DNA from: Streptomyces rimosus
Lineage (GTDB): Bacteria > Actinomycetota > Actinomycetes > Streptomycetales > Streptomycetaceae
Assembly (NCBI RefSeq): GCF_008704655.1
Contig: NZ_CP023688.1
Coordinates: forward strand, 2,418,001-2,482,000
Reading direction: 5' to 3'
Length of the DNA: 64,000 nucleotides
Below the pieces are notes generated by a model. That model was given only the letters and a program-made list of their open reading frames with translations. It ran no database searches and was not told the origin of the DNA. A program made the translations under genes and the position numbers. Positions 52,986-62,327 of this stretch are shown in pieces. How positions within the stretch are numbered: the first letter of the stretch is position 1; each line of letters opens with the position of its first letter.

Positions 52986-55106
52986 TCAGGTGTCGATGCG
53001 GGAGCGGTCGAGCGTGGCGGCGGAGCTGGTGATGAATTCGCGGCGGGGCGCGACCTCATTGCCCATGAGCAGGTCGAAGACCTTCTCGGCGGCTTCCAGC
53101 TCGCCGATGTTGATCCGGCGCAGGGTGCGGTGGCGGGGGTCCATGGTGGTCTCGGCCAGCTGGTCGGCGTCCATCTCGCCCAGGCCCTTGTAGCGCTGGA
53201 TGCTGTCCTTGTAGCGGATGTTCTTGCGCTGCAGCTCCAGCAGGGTCTGGCGCAGCTCGTTGTCCGAGTAGGTGTACAGGTACTTGTCCTGGCCCTTCTT
53301 GGGCTGGATCAGCTCGACGCGGTGCAGCGGCGGCACGGCGGAGAAGACCCGGCCCTGTTCGACCATGGGGCGCATGTAGCGCTGGAAGAGGGTCAGCAGC
53401 AGGGTGCGGATGTGGGCGCCGTCGACGTCGGCGTCGGCCAGGAAGATGACCTTGCCGTAGCGGGCCGCGTCGATGTCGAAGGTACGGCCCGAGCCGGCCC
53501 CTATCACCTGGATGATCGCGCCGCACTCGGCGTTCTTGAGCATGTCCGAGACGGACGCCTTCTGCACGTTCAAGATCTTGCCGCGGATCGGCAGCAGCGC
53601 CTGGAACTCCGAGTTGCGCGCCAGCTTCGCGGTGCCCAGCGCGGAGTCGCCCTCCACGATGAACAGCTCGCTGCGCTCGACATCGTCGCTGCGGCAGTCG
53701 GCCAGCTTCGCCGGCAGCGAGGACGATTCCAGGGCGGTCTTGCGGCGCTGGGCCTCCTTGTGCTGGCGGGCCGCGATACGGGTGCGGGCCGCCGCGACGA
53801 CCTTGTCCAGCACCGCGCGGGCCTGCTGCTTGGCGTCACGCTTGGTGGAGGTCAAGAACGCCTTGAGTTCCTTGGCGATGACCTGGGCGACGATGCGGGA
53901 GGCGGCCGAGGTGCCCAGCACCTCCTTGGTCTGCCCCTCGAACTGCGGCTCCGCCAGGCGCACGGTGACGACCGCGGTCAGGCCCTCCATGGCGTCGTCC
54001 TTGACGACGTCGTCCTCGGCCACCCGCAGCAGCTTGGCCGCGCGCAGCGCCTCGTTGACCGTCTTGGTCACCGCCCGCTCGAAGCCGGTCACATGGGTGC
54101 CGCCCTTGGGGGTGGCGATGATGTTGACGAAGGAGCGCACGGTGGTGTCGTAGCCGGTGCCCCAGCGCAGCGCCACGTCCACGCCCAGCTCCCGGGTGAC
54201 CTCGGTGGGCGTCATGTGGCCGCGCTCGTCCAGGACCGGCACGGTCTCTTTGAAGGTGCCCTGGCCGGACAGGCGCAGGACGTCGCACACGGCCTTGTCC
54301 TGGGCGAGGTATTCGCAGAACTCGCTGATGCCGCCGTCGTAGCGGAAGGTCTCCTCGAGCACGCCCTCGCCTTCCAGGCCGCGCTCGTCGCGCACGACCA
54401 GGGTCAGGCCGGGCACCAGGAAGGCGGTCTGGCGGGCGCGGGCGTGCAGCGTCTCCAGGGAGAGCTTGGCGTCCTTGAGGAAGATCTGCCGGTCCGCCCA
54501 GTACCGCACGCGCGTGCCGGTGCGGGTCTTGGGGATGCGCTTGCCCTTGAGCAGGCCGTTGGCCGGATCGAAGGGGGCGTCGGGGCCGGATTCGGTGAAG
54601 ATGCCGGGCACGCCGCGGCGGAAGCTGATCGAGTGGGTCTTGCTGTTGCGGTCGACCTCGACGTCCAGCCGGGCGGACAGGGCGTTGACCACGGAGGCGC
54701 CGACGCCGTGCAGACCGCCGGAGGCCGCGTACGAGCCGCCGCCGAACTTGCCGCCGGCGTGCAGCTTGGTCATCACGACCTCGACGCCGGACAGGCCGGT
54801 CTTGGGCTCCACGTCCACCGGGATGCCGCGGCCGTTGTCGCGGACCTCCACCGAACCGTCGTCGTGGAGGATCACCTCGATACGGTCGCAGTAGCCGCCC
54901 AGGGCCTCGTCGACGGAGTTGTCGATGATCTCCCACAGGCAGTGCATCAGACCGCGGCTGTCCGTCGAGCCGATGTACATGCCCGGGCGCTTGCGGACGG
55001 CCTCCAGTCCCTCCAGGACGAGCAGATGCCGCGCGGTGTAGTTGGAACCGTCCCGGTCTGCCCCGGTCAGCACTGCGGTGGACGGCACGGACATCTCGGC
55101 GGTCAC
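52986..55106 (-). CDS. parE: DNA topoisomerase IV subunit B
   Basis: ATPase subunit of the decatenating type IIA topoisomerase, 706 aa, GTG at 55106 behind GAGGAG. The GHKL domain has MYIGSTDSRGLMHCLWEIIDNSVDEALGG, the GSVEVRDNGRGIPVDV Bergerat element and GLHGVGASVVNALS. The Toprim domain has ELFIVEGDSALGTAKLARNSEFQALLPIRGKILNV and the metal site LADADVDGAHIRTLLLTLF. The C-terminal MRRINIGELEAAEKVFDLLMGNEV-like end is complete. It functions with ParC (37824). It is divergent from the DUF7455 gene; together with hrdB nearby this is core chromosome. Confidence 0.94.
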   Translation of the reverse strand: MTAEMSVPSTAVLTGADRDGSNYTARHLLVLEGLEAVRKRPGMYIGSTDSRGLMHCLWEIIDNSVDEALGGYCDRIEVILHDDGSVEVRDNGRGIPVDVEPKTGLSGVEVVMTKLHAGGKFGGGSYAASGGLHGVGASVVNALSARLDVEVDRNSKTHSISFRRGVPGIFTESGPDAPFDPANGLLKGKRIPKTRTGTRVRYWADRQIFLKDAKLSLETLHARARQTAFLVPGLTLVVRDERGLEGEGVLEETFRYDGGISEFCEYLAQDKAVCDVLRLSGQGTFKETVPVLDERGHMTPTEVTRELGVDVALRWGTGYDTTVRSFVNIIATPKGGTHVTGFERAVTKTVNEALRAAKLLRVAEDDVVKDDAMEGLTAVVTVRLAEPQFEGQTKEVLGTSAASRIVAQVIAKELKAFLTSTKRDAKQQARAVLDKVVAAARTRIAARQHKEAQRRKTALESSSLPAKLADCRSDDVERSELFIVEGDSALGTAKLARNSEFQALLPIRGKILNVQKASVSDMLKNAECGAIIQVIGAGSGRTFDIDAARYGKVIFLADADVDGAHIRTLLLTLFQRYMRPMVEQGRVFSAVPPLHRVELIQPKKGQDKYLYTYSDNELRQTLLELQRKNIRYKDSIQRYKGLGEMDADQLAETTMDPRHRTLRRINIGELEAAEKVFDLLMGNEVAPRREFITSSAATLDRSRIDT

Positions 55107-55551
55107 GCGGTTCGCTCCTCGCTGAATTACTGGTGGTCCGCATTCCGCGGACCCGGTCGTGGCGGTGTCGCCGGTCAGAGCGTACCGAGGCCCGGTAGAG
55201 CCGAAGTGACGCCACCCGTGACGATGTCCATGGTAGTAGACTTTCGCTCACGTGTTCGATCCCTCGTTGGGGTGAGAGTGCGGTGACGCGCACATCACGT
55301 TCCCTTCGAGGCATGAACCATTTAGGCTCCGGGCACGTCCTCTTGAACAACCGGCAAGCCAGCCGGGAGGACAAAGCCCAGCAACCAACGTGAATCAGAC
55401 CACCACGCAATACGGCTCATTCGCCGCCACCCGGCAACACCCGGCGTCCTTGGAAAAATTTTTTCAGGGAATAGGCACGAGCGGGAACGTTTTCGGCCTG
55501 GTTGGATGTTGACCCTGGTACGACAGCTCGTCGAGCTAGAGAAGAGGCGAC
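55107..55551. promoter_or_regulatory. Divergent promoter region parE / DUF7455 gene
   Basis: About 445 nt without a gene. An A/T run (GGAAAAATTTTTTC) at about 55453-55466 is unusual for this genome and could be an UP element or nucleoid-protein site. Downstream of it, GGGAACG and TTGACC (55509-55514) are possible promoter elements for the + strand gene, but none has ideal spacing. Confidence 0.4.
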
Positions 55552-55782
55552 GTGACTACTGTTCTGACCCCCGCGAGCCCGCTGACGGCCGCTGACCGCT
55601 GCGACCGCTGCGGCGCCCAGGCATACCTGCGCGTCGTCCTGATGTCCGGCGGCGAACTGCTCTTCTGCGCCCACCACGGCCGCAAGTTCGAGCCAGAACT
55701 CAAGAAGATCGCCGCGGAAATACAGGACGAGACGGAGCGGCTGACCGCCTCTCCCGCGTCTGCTTCCGATGAGGAACGCTGA
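55552..55782 (+). CDS. DUF7455 family small zinc-binding-like protein
   Basis: Conserved actinobacterial protein, 76 aa, GTG at 55552 behind GAAGAGG. It opens VTTVLTPASPLTAADRCDRC and has a CxxC (CDRC) plus CAHH, a plausible Cys2-Cys-His zinc site in a compact beta fold. A helical, charged tail follows (KFEPELKKIAAEIQDETERL). It lies between parE and the hrdB-side genes in streptomycetes. Function unknown. Confidence 0.85.
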   Translation: MTTVLTPASPLTAADRCDRCGAQAYLRVVLMSGGELLFCAHHGRKFEPELKKIAAEIQDETERLTASPASASDEER

Positions 55783-55827
55783 CACATCGCATCCGACGAC
55801 GAGCGAGCAGCGGCCTAGGGCCGTGTG

Positions 55828-55864
55828 GCGGGCGGCTTCCCGGAACCACCGGGAAGCCGCCCGC
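55828..55864. terminator. Terminator hairpin
   Basis: Perfect 16-bp stem GCGGGCGGCTTCCCGG and its complement with a 5-nt loop, 45 nt after the DUF7455 stop; it may also stop leftward transcripts from the protease gene ending at 55982. Confidence 0.9.
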
Positions 55865-55981
55865 ACTCGTATGCCCCGGCGCTTGACGTGACGAGGGTGC
55901 CCTCAAGCGCCTCCTGTGCCGTCCTGAGGCCCTGCGGTCGCCCGTCCCGGTCCTCCGGGCCGCCCGCCCGTGTCATGGCGC

Positions 55982-56797
55982 TCAGCCGGCACCATGGGCG
56001 GTCACATGCTTCATCATCGCCGAGATGCGCGTATAGACGCCCGGCTTCGCCGCCTTTCCGCATCCGGTACCCCAGGACACCAGCCCGATCAGCCGCCCCC
56101 GCGCCACCAGCGGCCCGCCGCTGTCACCCTGGCAGGCGTCCCGGCCGCCCTGCGGCGTCCCCGCGCACAGCATGGAATCGGCCAAATACTTGCCGTCCGC
56201 GTTGCCCGGGTACGCCCTGCTACAGGCCGCATTCGAATACACCTGCACCTGCGCCGACCGGAGCGTGGCCGCGTACGTACCGCTACCGGTCGTGTCGCCC
56301 CAGCCGTACACGTTCGCCCGCGTACCGGCCCGGTAGGCGGCGTCGCCGGCCTTGGCCATCGGCAGCGCCCGGCCCTTCGGCTGCTGCGTGCCGAGCGTGA
56401 GCACGGCGATGTCACCGGCGTTGCTGTAACTGTCGTACGTCGGATTCACCCAGACCCGCCGCGGTACGAGTTCCTGCCCGCCGCGGCCCCGCATGTCCTC
56501 GCGACCCACGATGATCCGCAGGTCCCTGACCTGCTGCCACTCCACGCCCAGCACCGCGCGGCTCAGGCAGTGCGCCGCCGTCACCACCGTCGCGCGGCCG
56601 ACCAGCACACCGCCGCAGTACTGGCCCGACCGGTCGGTCCCGAAGCGCGAGCGCGAGCTGATCGCGACCATCCAGGGGTGGTCGGAGACCTTCACCGGCC
56701 GGCCTCCCACCACCGACTCGTCCGCCCGCGCGACGGTGACCGGCACGGCGAGGACGAGGGCGAGCGCCCCGAGGGCGGCCCGGACGAAAGCACGCAT
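55982..56797 (-). CDS. Secreted trypsin-like serine protease (S1 family)
   Basis: Exported chymotrypsin-fold protease, 271 aa. ATG at 56797 with AGGAG 7 nt upstream. Signal peptide [20 protein letters not shown] (cut after VARA). The mature enzyme would begin near DESVVGG, a typical zymogen activation site. The triad is intact: His in VVTAAHCLS, Asp in AGDIAVLTL, Ser in [12 protein letters not shown]. The Asp six residues before the serine ([10 protein letters not shown]) predicts trypsin-like Arg/Lys specificity. Six cysteines can form three disulfides (YCGG/AHC, AACSRAY/MLCAG, DAC/GTGC). Confidence 0.95.
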   Translation of the reverse strand: MRAFVRAALGALALVLAVPVTVARADESVVGGRPVKVSDHPWMVAISSRSRFGTDRSGQYCGGVLVGRATVVTAAHCLSRAVLGVEWQQVRDLRIIVGREDMRGRGGQELVPRRVWVNPTYDSYSNAGDIAVLTLGTQQPKGRALPMAKAGDAAYRAGTRANVYGWGDTTGSGTYAATLRSAQVQVYSNAACSRAYPGNADGKYLADSMLCAGTPQGGRDACQGDSGGPLVARGRLIGLVSWGTGCGKAAKPGVYTRISAMMKHVTAHGAG

Positions 56798-56872
56798 ACA
56801 CGCTCCTGACTGTGCGGAAGTGTTCGCACACCCAGGGTGAGCCAGCCAGGCGCATCGCGCACCCGGACACAC

Positions 56873-56910
56873 CGCGGGCCCGGCCCTCCCGAGGGAGGGC
56901 CGGGCCCGCG
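56873..56910 (-). terminator. hrdB terminator hairpin
   Basis: Perfect 18-bp stem CGCGGGCCCGGCCCTCCC and its complement with a 2-nt loop, 36 nt past the hrdB stop. Confidence 0.92.
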
Positions 56911-56946
56911 ATGCACCCGGACGGCCGTCCGGGGCGAGAGTGCGGA

Positions 56947-58497
56947 TCAGTCCAGGTAGTCGCGCAGGACCTGCGAGCGCGACGGGTGGCGCAGCTTCGA
57001 CATCGTCTTGGACTCGATCTGGCGGATGCGCTCACGCGTGACGCCGTAGACCTTGCCGATCTCGTCCAGCGTCTTGGGCTGGCCGTCGGTGAGGCCGAAG
57101 CGCATGGAGACCACACCGGCCTCGCGCTCGCTGAGCGTGTCCAGAACCGAGTGCAGCTGCTCCTGCAGCAGCGTGAAGCTGACCGCGTCGGCCGGCACGA
57201 CCGCCTCGGAGTCCTCGATCAGGTCACCGAACTCGCTGTCGCCGTCCTCGCCCAGCGGGGTGTGCAGCGAGATCGGCTCGCGGCCGTACTTCTGGACCTC
57301 GATGACCTTCTCGGGGGTCATGTCCAGTTCCTTGGCCAGCTCCTCCGGGGTGGGCTCGCGGCCCAGGTCCTGGAGCATCTGGCGCTGCACACGGGCCAGC
57401 TTGTTGATGACCTCGACCATGTGGACGGGGATACGGATCGTCCGGGCCTGGTCGGCCATGGCGCGGGTGATGGCCTGGCGGATCCACCACGTCGCGTACG
57501 TGGAGAACTTGTAACCCTTGGTGTAGTCGAACTTCTCGACCGCACGGATCAGACCGAGGTTGCCCTCCTGGATCAGGTCCAGGAAGAGCATGCCGCGGCC
57601 GGTGTAGCGCTTGGCCAGCGAGACGACCAGACGGAGGTTGGCCTCCAGCAGGTGGTTCTTGGCGCGGCGGCCGTCCTCGGCGATGATCTCCAGCTCGCGC
57701 TTGAGCTTCGGCGCCAGCTTGTCGGAGTTGGCCAGCTTGTCCTCGGCGAACAGGCCGGCCTCGATGCGCTTGGCGAGTTCGACCTCCTGCTCGGCGTTGA
57801 GCAGCGGGACCTTGCCGATCTGCTTGAGGTAGTCCTTGACCGGGTCGGCGGTGGCGCCGGCCGCGGCGACCTGCTGCGCGGGGGCGTCGTCCTCGTCGTC
57901 GTCGGACAGCACGAAGCCGGCGTTCTCGGCGCCCTCGGGCACCTCGGCGGCCTCGCCCTTGCCGGCGGGCGCCGCTTCCTCGATCGGCTCGTCCTCGAGG
58001 AGGTCGTCGACGTCCTTCTTGGAGGCGGTCTTCTTCGCCACGGTCTTCTTGGCGGCGGTCTTCTTCGCGACCGTCTTCTTGGCGGCGGCCTTCTTGGCGA
58101 CCGTCTTCTTCTCGGGCCCGCCCTCGGCGTCGCCGTACGACGTGTCGCCCAGCGGGGCGGCCGCGGTGGTGGTGGCCTTCTTCACCGTGGCGGTCTTGGC
58201 CGCGACGGTCTTGGTGGCGGTGCGCTTCGCCGGACTCTTCGCTGCGACGCTCTTGCGGGTGCGCTTGGGCGCCTCTGCGGCACTGACCATCAGCGTCACA
58301 CCCTCCTCGTCGAGGATCTGGTTGAGGCTGCGCAGAACGTTCTTCCACTGGGTTGGCGGAATCTGGTCAGCCTCGAAGGCCCGACGCACGTCATCGCCGG
58401 CGATCTGCCCATCAGCCTTTCCCCGCTCGATGAGCGCCATCACTGACTCGGACTCGGCGATCTCCGGCGGGAGCGTACGGGATGTGCTGGCCGACAC
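56947..58497 (-). CDS. hrdB: Principal RNA polymerase sigma factor HrdB
   Basis: Essential group 1 sigma-70, 516 aa. The GTG at 58497 ([20 protein letters not shown]) follows GAGAGG and matches the known S. coelicolor start. An N-terminal region 1.1-like part (~1-65) precedes a Lys/Ala repeat segment (~85-150, repeated [14 protein letters not shown] units) and an acidic stretch (~150-205). Then come region 1.2 ([31 protein letters not shown]), region 2 ([47 protein letters not shown]), region 3, and region 4 with the [25 protein letters not shown]. Regions 2-4 look identical to other streptomycete HrdB proteins; only the linker varies. Confidence 0.98.
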   Translation of the reverse strand: MSASTSRTLPPEIAESESVMALIERGKADGQIAGDDVRRAFEADQIPPTQWKNVLRSLNQILDEEGVTLMVSAAEAPKRTRKSVAAKSPAKRTATKTVAAKTATVKKATTTAAAPLGDTSYGDAEGGPEKKTVAKKAAAKKTVAKKTAAKKTVAKKTASKKDVDDLLEDEPIEEAAPAGKGEAAEVPEGAENAGFVLSDDDEDDAPAQQVAAAGATADPVKDYLKQIGKVPLLNAEQEVELAKRIEAGLFAEDKLANSDKLAPKLKRELEIIAEDGRRAKNHLLEANLRLVVSLAKRYTGRGMLFLDLIQEGNLGLIRAVEKFDYTKGYKFSTYATWWIRQAITRAMADQARTIRIPVHMVEVINKLARVQRQMLQDLGREPTPEELAKELDMTPEKVIEVQKYGREPISLHTPLGEDGDSEFGDLIEDSEAVVPADAVSFTLLQEQLHSVLDTLSEREAGVVSMRFGLTDGQPKTLDEIGKVYGVTRERIRQIESKTMSKLRHPSRSQVLRDYLD

Positions 58498-58659
58498 GAA
58501 CAACCTCTCGGAACGATGGGAACGGCTTCCGACCCCGTCCACGGTGGATCGGAGCCGACGACCGCCGGCGGGAATGGACCGACGGCGCAGGGGAAGCCGG
58601 GGAGTTGAACAGCGCCGAAAGCGCCGCTCGCATTCCCTCCTCGGCTATCACCTCTTAAG

Positions 58660-58686
58660 TCATCGCGCCTCCCCGGCGAGCGTTAC
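58660..58686 (-). promoter_or_regulatory. Candidate ECF-type hrdB promoter
   Basis: On the minus strand GTAACG (58686-58681) and CGATGA (58665-58660) are separated by 15 nt, about 165 nt upstream of the hrdB start codon. From memory, hrdB in Streptomyces is transcribed by the ECF sigma ShbA from a promoter of this form. The assignment rests on that recollection plus the spacing. Confidence 0.45.
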
Positions 58687-58764
58687 GCCCAATCTGCGTG
58701 GCCCGAGTCACACCGCATAACGGAACATTCCCCCCTCTACGGGGCGCAATCCTCCCAAGCAAAC

Positions 58765-58795
58765 GCCGGGCCCGGATCGCGCTTCCGGGCCCGGC
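58765..58795. terminator. Hairpin upstream of hrdB, possible whiH terminator
   Basis: Perfect 11-bp stem GCCGGGCCCGG / CCGGGCCCGGC with a 9-nt loop, in the gap between whiH (ends 59083) and the hrdB promoter. The rest of the 58498-59082 gap is C/G-rich with no gene seen. Confidence 0.65.
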
Positions 58796-59082
58796 GGCCT
58801 GGCGTACATCGGCTCACGCGGCGCAGCTCGCTCACGGCGGCGCACTGTCGCGGGCCGTACCCGCGCCGGTGCGCTCCGGCGGCCTCCGCACGCCCTGTGC
58901 GCCCCCATGCACTCCGCGCGCCTGGCGGCCGCTCCCCGCATCCAGGGTGGACCGCACGTTTTCAGACGTTCCGTCCCGCGCGGACGCGCCTCCCGTCCTG
59001 TACGGGTGCGCGCTTCCCGGCCGGCCCTCCCCGGCCGCTACGGGCCCTCCACCGGGCACCGGTCCTCAGCGGCACCGGGCCT

Positions 59083-60039
59083 TCAGTGCTCGCGGGGCGG
59101 CGGCACGGTGTGGTCCCCGGCGCCGCCGGCCCCCTGGCCGCCGGTCTCGCAGTGGGCGGTCAGCAGGGTCCGCATCGCGGCCTCGGCGCCCGGGGCGTCA
59201 CCGGCGCCGATCGCGTCGACGATCCGCATGTGCTGGCCGACGTTCTTCTCCGCGGGGCGCTCGCAGCCGCCGGAGGGGCCGCCCGAGACGTGCAGGGCGG
59301 AGGTGACGATGCCGGAGAGGTGCTCCAGCATGCGGTTTCCGGCCAGCTGGAGCAGCAGGGTGTGGAACTCGGAGTCGGCGCGGGCGAAGGTCAGCCCGTC
59401 GCCCTGGGCCGCCGCGTGCCCCATGATCTCGACCATGTCGGCGAGGCGCTGCTGGATGTCGTCGCGGCCGTGGCCGGCGGCGAGCCGGGCGGCGAGGGGC
59501 TCGATCGTCCAGCGCAGCTCGGACAGTTCCCGGCGCTGGTCGTCGCGCTGCGGACCGTACGCCCGCCACTCGATGATGTCGGGATCGAGCAGGTTCCAGT
59601 CGCTGACCGGGCGTACTCGGGTGCCCACGTTCGGGCGGGCGCTGACCAGGCCCTTGGCCTCCAGGACGCGCAGGGACTCGCGGACGACGGTGCGGGAGAC
59701 CTCGAAGCGCTGGCCGATCTCCTCCGGCACGAGCGGACGGTCGGCGCCGAGATCGCCGGAGACGATCATCTGGCCGAGCTGCTGGACGAGTTGGCCGTGC
59801 AGTCCACGGCCGCGGTTGCCCGCCGCGCGGCGGCCGGCCCGGGCCATGTCCGCATCGGTCCCGTCCCAGACGGGCGGCACGCGGTCGGCCCGCTCGGCGC
59901 CCGGCGCGTGGGCGACCCCGCCGGCGCCGGGTGCGCCCACGGCGTTGGCGTAGGAGTAGCGGTCAAGCTCGCCCGGACCGGCGAGGCCGGAGTCGGCGGG
60001 GCGAGCCGCGGTCATCATGGTGTGCGCAAGGGTACTCAC
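59083..60039 (-). CDS. whiH: WhiH, GntR-family sporulation regulator
   Basis: Transcription factor needed for sporulation septation in aerial hyphae, 318 aa, GTG at 60039 (weak ribosome site; ATGs lie 7-8 codons later). The identification rests on the GntR/FadR architecture together with its position next to hrdB. A variable N terminus (~1-75) is followed by the winged helix (~78-145, LHGQLVQQLGQMIVSGDLGADRPLVPEEIGQRFEVSRTVVRESLRVLEAKGLVSARPNVGTRV). The FCD domain (~165-300) has the metal-type residues ADSEFHTLLLQLAGN and GQHMRIVDAI. The effector is not known. Known WhiH represses its own gene. Confidence 0.88.
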   Translation of the reverse strand: MSTLAHTMMTAARPADSGLAGPGELDRYSYANAVGAPGAGGVAHAPGAERADRVPPVWDGTDADMARAGRRAAGNRGRGLHGQLVQQLGQMIVSGDLGADRPLVPEEIGQRFEVSRTVVRESLRVLEAKGLVSARPNVGTRVRPVSDWNLLDPDIIEWRAYGPQRDDQRRELSELRWTIEPLAARLAAGHGRDDIQQRLADMVEIMGHAAAQGDGLTFARADSEFHTLLLQLAGNRMLEHLSGIVTSALHVSGGPSGGCERPAEKNVGQHMRIVDAIGAGDAPGAEAAMRTLLTAHCETGGQGAGGAGDHTVPPPREH

Positions 60040-60200
60040 GCATCATTTGTCGGCGACGCCCCGGGACCCCTTGAGGTCTTTGGTGAAAAGCACACGAAAG
60101 GGTGATCGCCCATCCTTCCGCAATTGACGCTTTATCGGAAAGAAAGGTGCTCCCCTCGGGAGGGCATCGGCCGTGGCCGCACGAGCAGTACCGGACGCGG

Positions 60201-62327
60201 TCAGCGGGCCCGCTTCCGCAGGGCGGTCAGGGCGTAGGCGAAGACCAGTGCGGTGAGCGACAACGTGAGCGCCCCGCTCACCGGTTGGGCCGCCAGCCGC
60301 AGCACCGTACCGACCGCCTGGTCGAAGCCGGACGGCCACTGCACGAGCGCCGCCGACCGCAGCCGCGCGGGAACCCCGACCAGTGACCGGCCGGCCGGCG
60401 TCTCCAACGCCTGCTGTACGAGCGGCAGAACGAGCACCGGTACGGCGAGCACCGCCGCCAGCCCCATCGCGGTGGACCGGAAGACACCGGCCGCCAGGAC
60501 ACCCGCCCACGCACAGCCGATCATGAGTGCCGTCCAACTGACGGCCAGAACCTTCCAGTCGCCACCCTGCGGCAGCCCGGCGGAGCCGAACAGGCCGCGC
60601 ACCAGCGCGCCGTCGAGCAGCAGCGTCCCGACCGCGAGCAGCGCCGCTGCCGCACCGCTGATCAGCAGCTTGGCGGCGAGCAGGCCGAGGCGGCGGGGCA
60701 CGGTGCCCTGCTCGGGGGCGAGGGCCGGATAGCGGAACTCCTGGCCGAAGGAGAGCGCCCCGATCCCCCCGGCCGCGAGCGCTGCCGGGGGGAACGGAAG
60801 TTGACGCGGCCAGCCGGTGAGGACATGCACCCGGGAAGTGTCACCGGCGCGGGCCAGAACCAGTGCGAAGACCAGGGCGACGGCCAGGGAGAGGACGGCC
60901 ACGACCAGGCCCGCGGGGTCGGTCGTCGCACGGCGCAGCTCGTACCGCAGCGGCCACTCCGGACCACGACCGGCAAGCCGCAGACTCACGAGCTGCCGGG
61001 CGGCGACTTCGGGGGAAGCGGGGGCGGGGCCGGGGGCGCCGGGGGAAAGGGAGGTGCGAAGGGGCTTCAGGGGCTTGTGGGGGCTCTGGATGTTCAAAGG
61101 CTTGAAGGTGGAGGCGTGAGTGGGGGGCGTGGGGGTGGGGAGGTCGGTGGGGGTTTGGACGGGCGATTGGGTGGAGTCGAGTGGTGGAGCGGGGTTGACG
61201 AGGTGAGGCGGGGACGCGATGGCGTCGGGGTCCGCTGCCGGGGGAAGTACGGAGGTCCCGCCCAAGCCTCCGCTGAGGGCAACGGCCGCGTGCGGGGTGG
61301 CGGTCGCGGGCTCCGAGAACACGGGCACGACGGTCGCGTCGCTCGGGGTGGTGCCGAGGTCCGGGCTGCTCCGCTCCGCGCGGGCGGCGATCCGGGCGCG
61401 GCCGTCGGCACGGGTGAGCGGGGTGATCGGCCCGGTGTCCCCCACCTCGTCGGCGAGCCGGTGTACGAGGATGCCGTGCCGGAACGCCGTGTCCCCCACG
61501 GCCGCGCAGGTACTCCCGTAGACGGCGATACGGCTGCCGCTCTCCCGTACGACTTCGACCGCGCGCCCGGCGTTCGGGTCCGCGCCCGGACGGGCCCGCT
61601 GCGACTCGTCGACGAGCAGCGACGCGAGCCGGTCGGCGTGCGGCGAGCGGACGACGACGCGGGGGCGCAGCCGGGTACGGGCGAAGTCGGCCGCACTCTG
61701 GTCCGCCGCCAGCCTGCCCTCCTCGATGGTGACGACCCGGTGGCCGAGCCGGGCGGCCGCCCGCGCGTCACTGGAGGTGACCAGTACGGCTCCGCCCTGC
61801 GCCGCGTACCCCTGCAGCAGGCCGTGCAGCCACGCCGCCTCACGCGGGGACACGTCGCGGGAGGGCTCGTCGAGGAGGAGGGTGTGCGGGTCGCCGAGCA
61901 GAGCCGTGGCCAGGCCGAGCCTGCGGTCCATACCCCGCGAGAACGCGCCGAGTTTCTCGTCGGCCAGACCGCTGAGGCCGACGACGTCCAGCACGTCATC
62001 GGCGCGCGATGCCGGTACCCCGGCCGCGGCGGTGAGCATGCGAAGATGCCCGCGCGCCGTACGGGCCGGATGGCCGGGCACGTCACCCAGGACCACGCCG
62101 ATCTCGCGTGCCGGATTCGGTACGCGGTGCAGCGGACGCCCACGGAAGAGCGCGACACCACGACCGCCCTCCAACTGGAGCATGAGCCGCAGGGCGGTGG
62201 TCTTGCCGGCCCCTTCGGCACCGAGCAGGACGGTGATCCGGCCGGCGGGAGCCTCGAAGCTCAGATCGTCGACGGCAGGACGCCCCCCTTTGCGGGAGCC
62301 GCCGGTCAGCCCGATGGCCTGAATCAT
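60201..62327 (-). CDS. ABC transporter with fused ATPase and membrane domains
   Basis: A 708-aa protein, ATG at 62327. The N-terminal ATPase (~1-215) has Walker A GAEGAGKTTALRL, signature GAFSRGMDRRLGLATAL (diverged from LSGGQ), Walker B LLLDEPSRDVSP, and no clear switch histidine (VLVTSSDARAA). Two hundred residues of Pro/Thr/Ser-rich linker follow (~320-430). The C-terminal membrane part (~475-705) has six hydrophobic segments. Exporter-type half transporters normally place the membrane domain first, so this ABC-2-like ATPase-then-membrane fusion is atypical. It lies beside whiH in streptomycetes. Substrate unknown. Confidence 0.88.
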   Translation of the reverse strand: MIQAIGLTGGSRKGGRPAVDDLSFEAPAGRITVLLGAEGAGKTTALRLMLQLEGGRGVALFRGRPLHRVPNPAREIGVVLGDVPGHPARTARGHLRMLTAAAGVPASRADDVLDVVGLSGLADEKLGAFSRGMDRRLGLATALLGDPHTLLLDEPSRDVSPREAAWLHGLLQGYAAQGGAVLVTSSDARAAARLGHRVVTIEEGRLAADQSAADFARTRLRPRVVVRSPHADRLASLLVDESQRARPGADPNAGRAVEVVRESGSRIAVYGSTCAAVGDTAFRHGILVHRLADEVGDTGPITPLTRADGRARIAARAERSSPDLGTTPSDATVVPVFSEPATATPHAAVALSGGLGGTSVLPPAADPDAIASPPHLVNPAPPLDSTQSPVQTPTDLPTPTPPTHASTFKPLNIQSPHKPLKPLRTSLSPGAPGPAPASPEVAARQLVSLRLAGRGPEWPLRYELRRATTDPAGLVVAVLSLAVALVFALVLARAGDTSRVHVLTGWPRQLPFPPAALAAGGIGALSFGQEFRYPALAPEQGTVPRRLGLLAAKLLISGAAAALLAVGTLLLDGALVRGLFGSAGLPQGGDWKVLAVSWTALMIGCAWAGVLAAGVFRSTAMGLAAVLAVPVLVLPLVQQALETPAGRSLVGVPARLRSAALVQWPSGFDQAVGTVLRLAAQPVSGALTLSLTALVFAYALTALRKRAR

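Noticed and set aside
55107..55551. LexA/SOS box in the parE-DUF7455 gap
   Set aside because: GAACACGTG-like and GGGAACGTTTTC sequences do not form the CGAAC-N4-GTTCG palindrome.
58600..58650. GGGAAT-type SigR promoter in front of hrdB
   Set aside because: GGGAAT is present but the next GTT lies 21 nt away instead of 18-19, so the element spacing does not fit.
58412..58651. Leader open frame in the hrdB 5' region on the minus strand ([14 protein letters not shown]...)
   Set aside because: Its GAGGAGG lies too close to the ATG, it overlaps the hrdB start in another frame, and it has no recognisable domain. It may be translated but I cannot support it.
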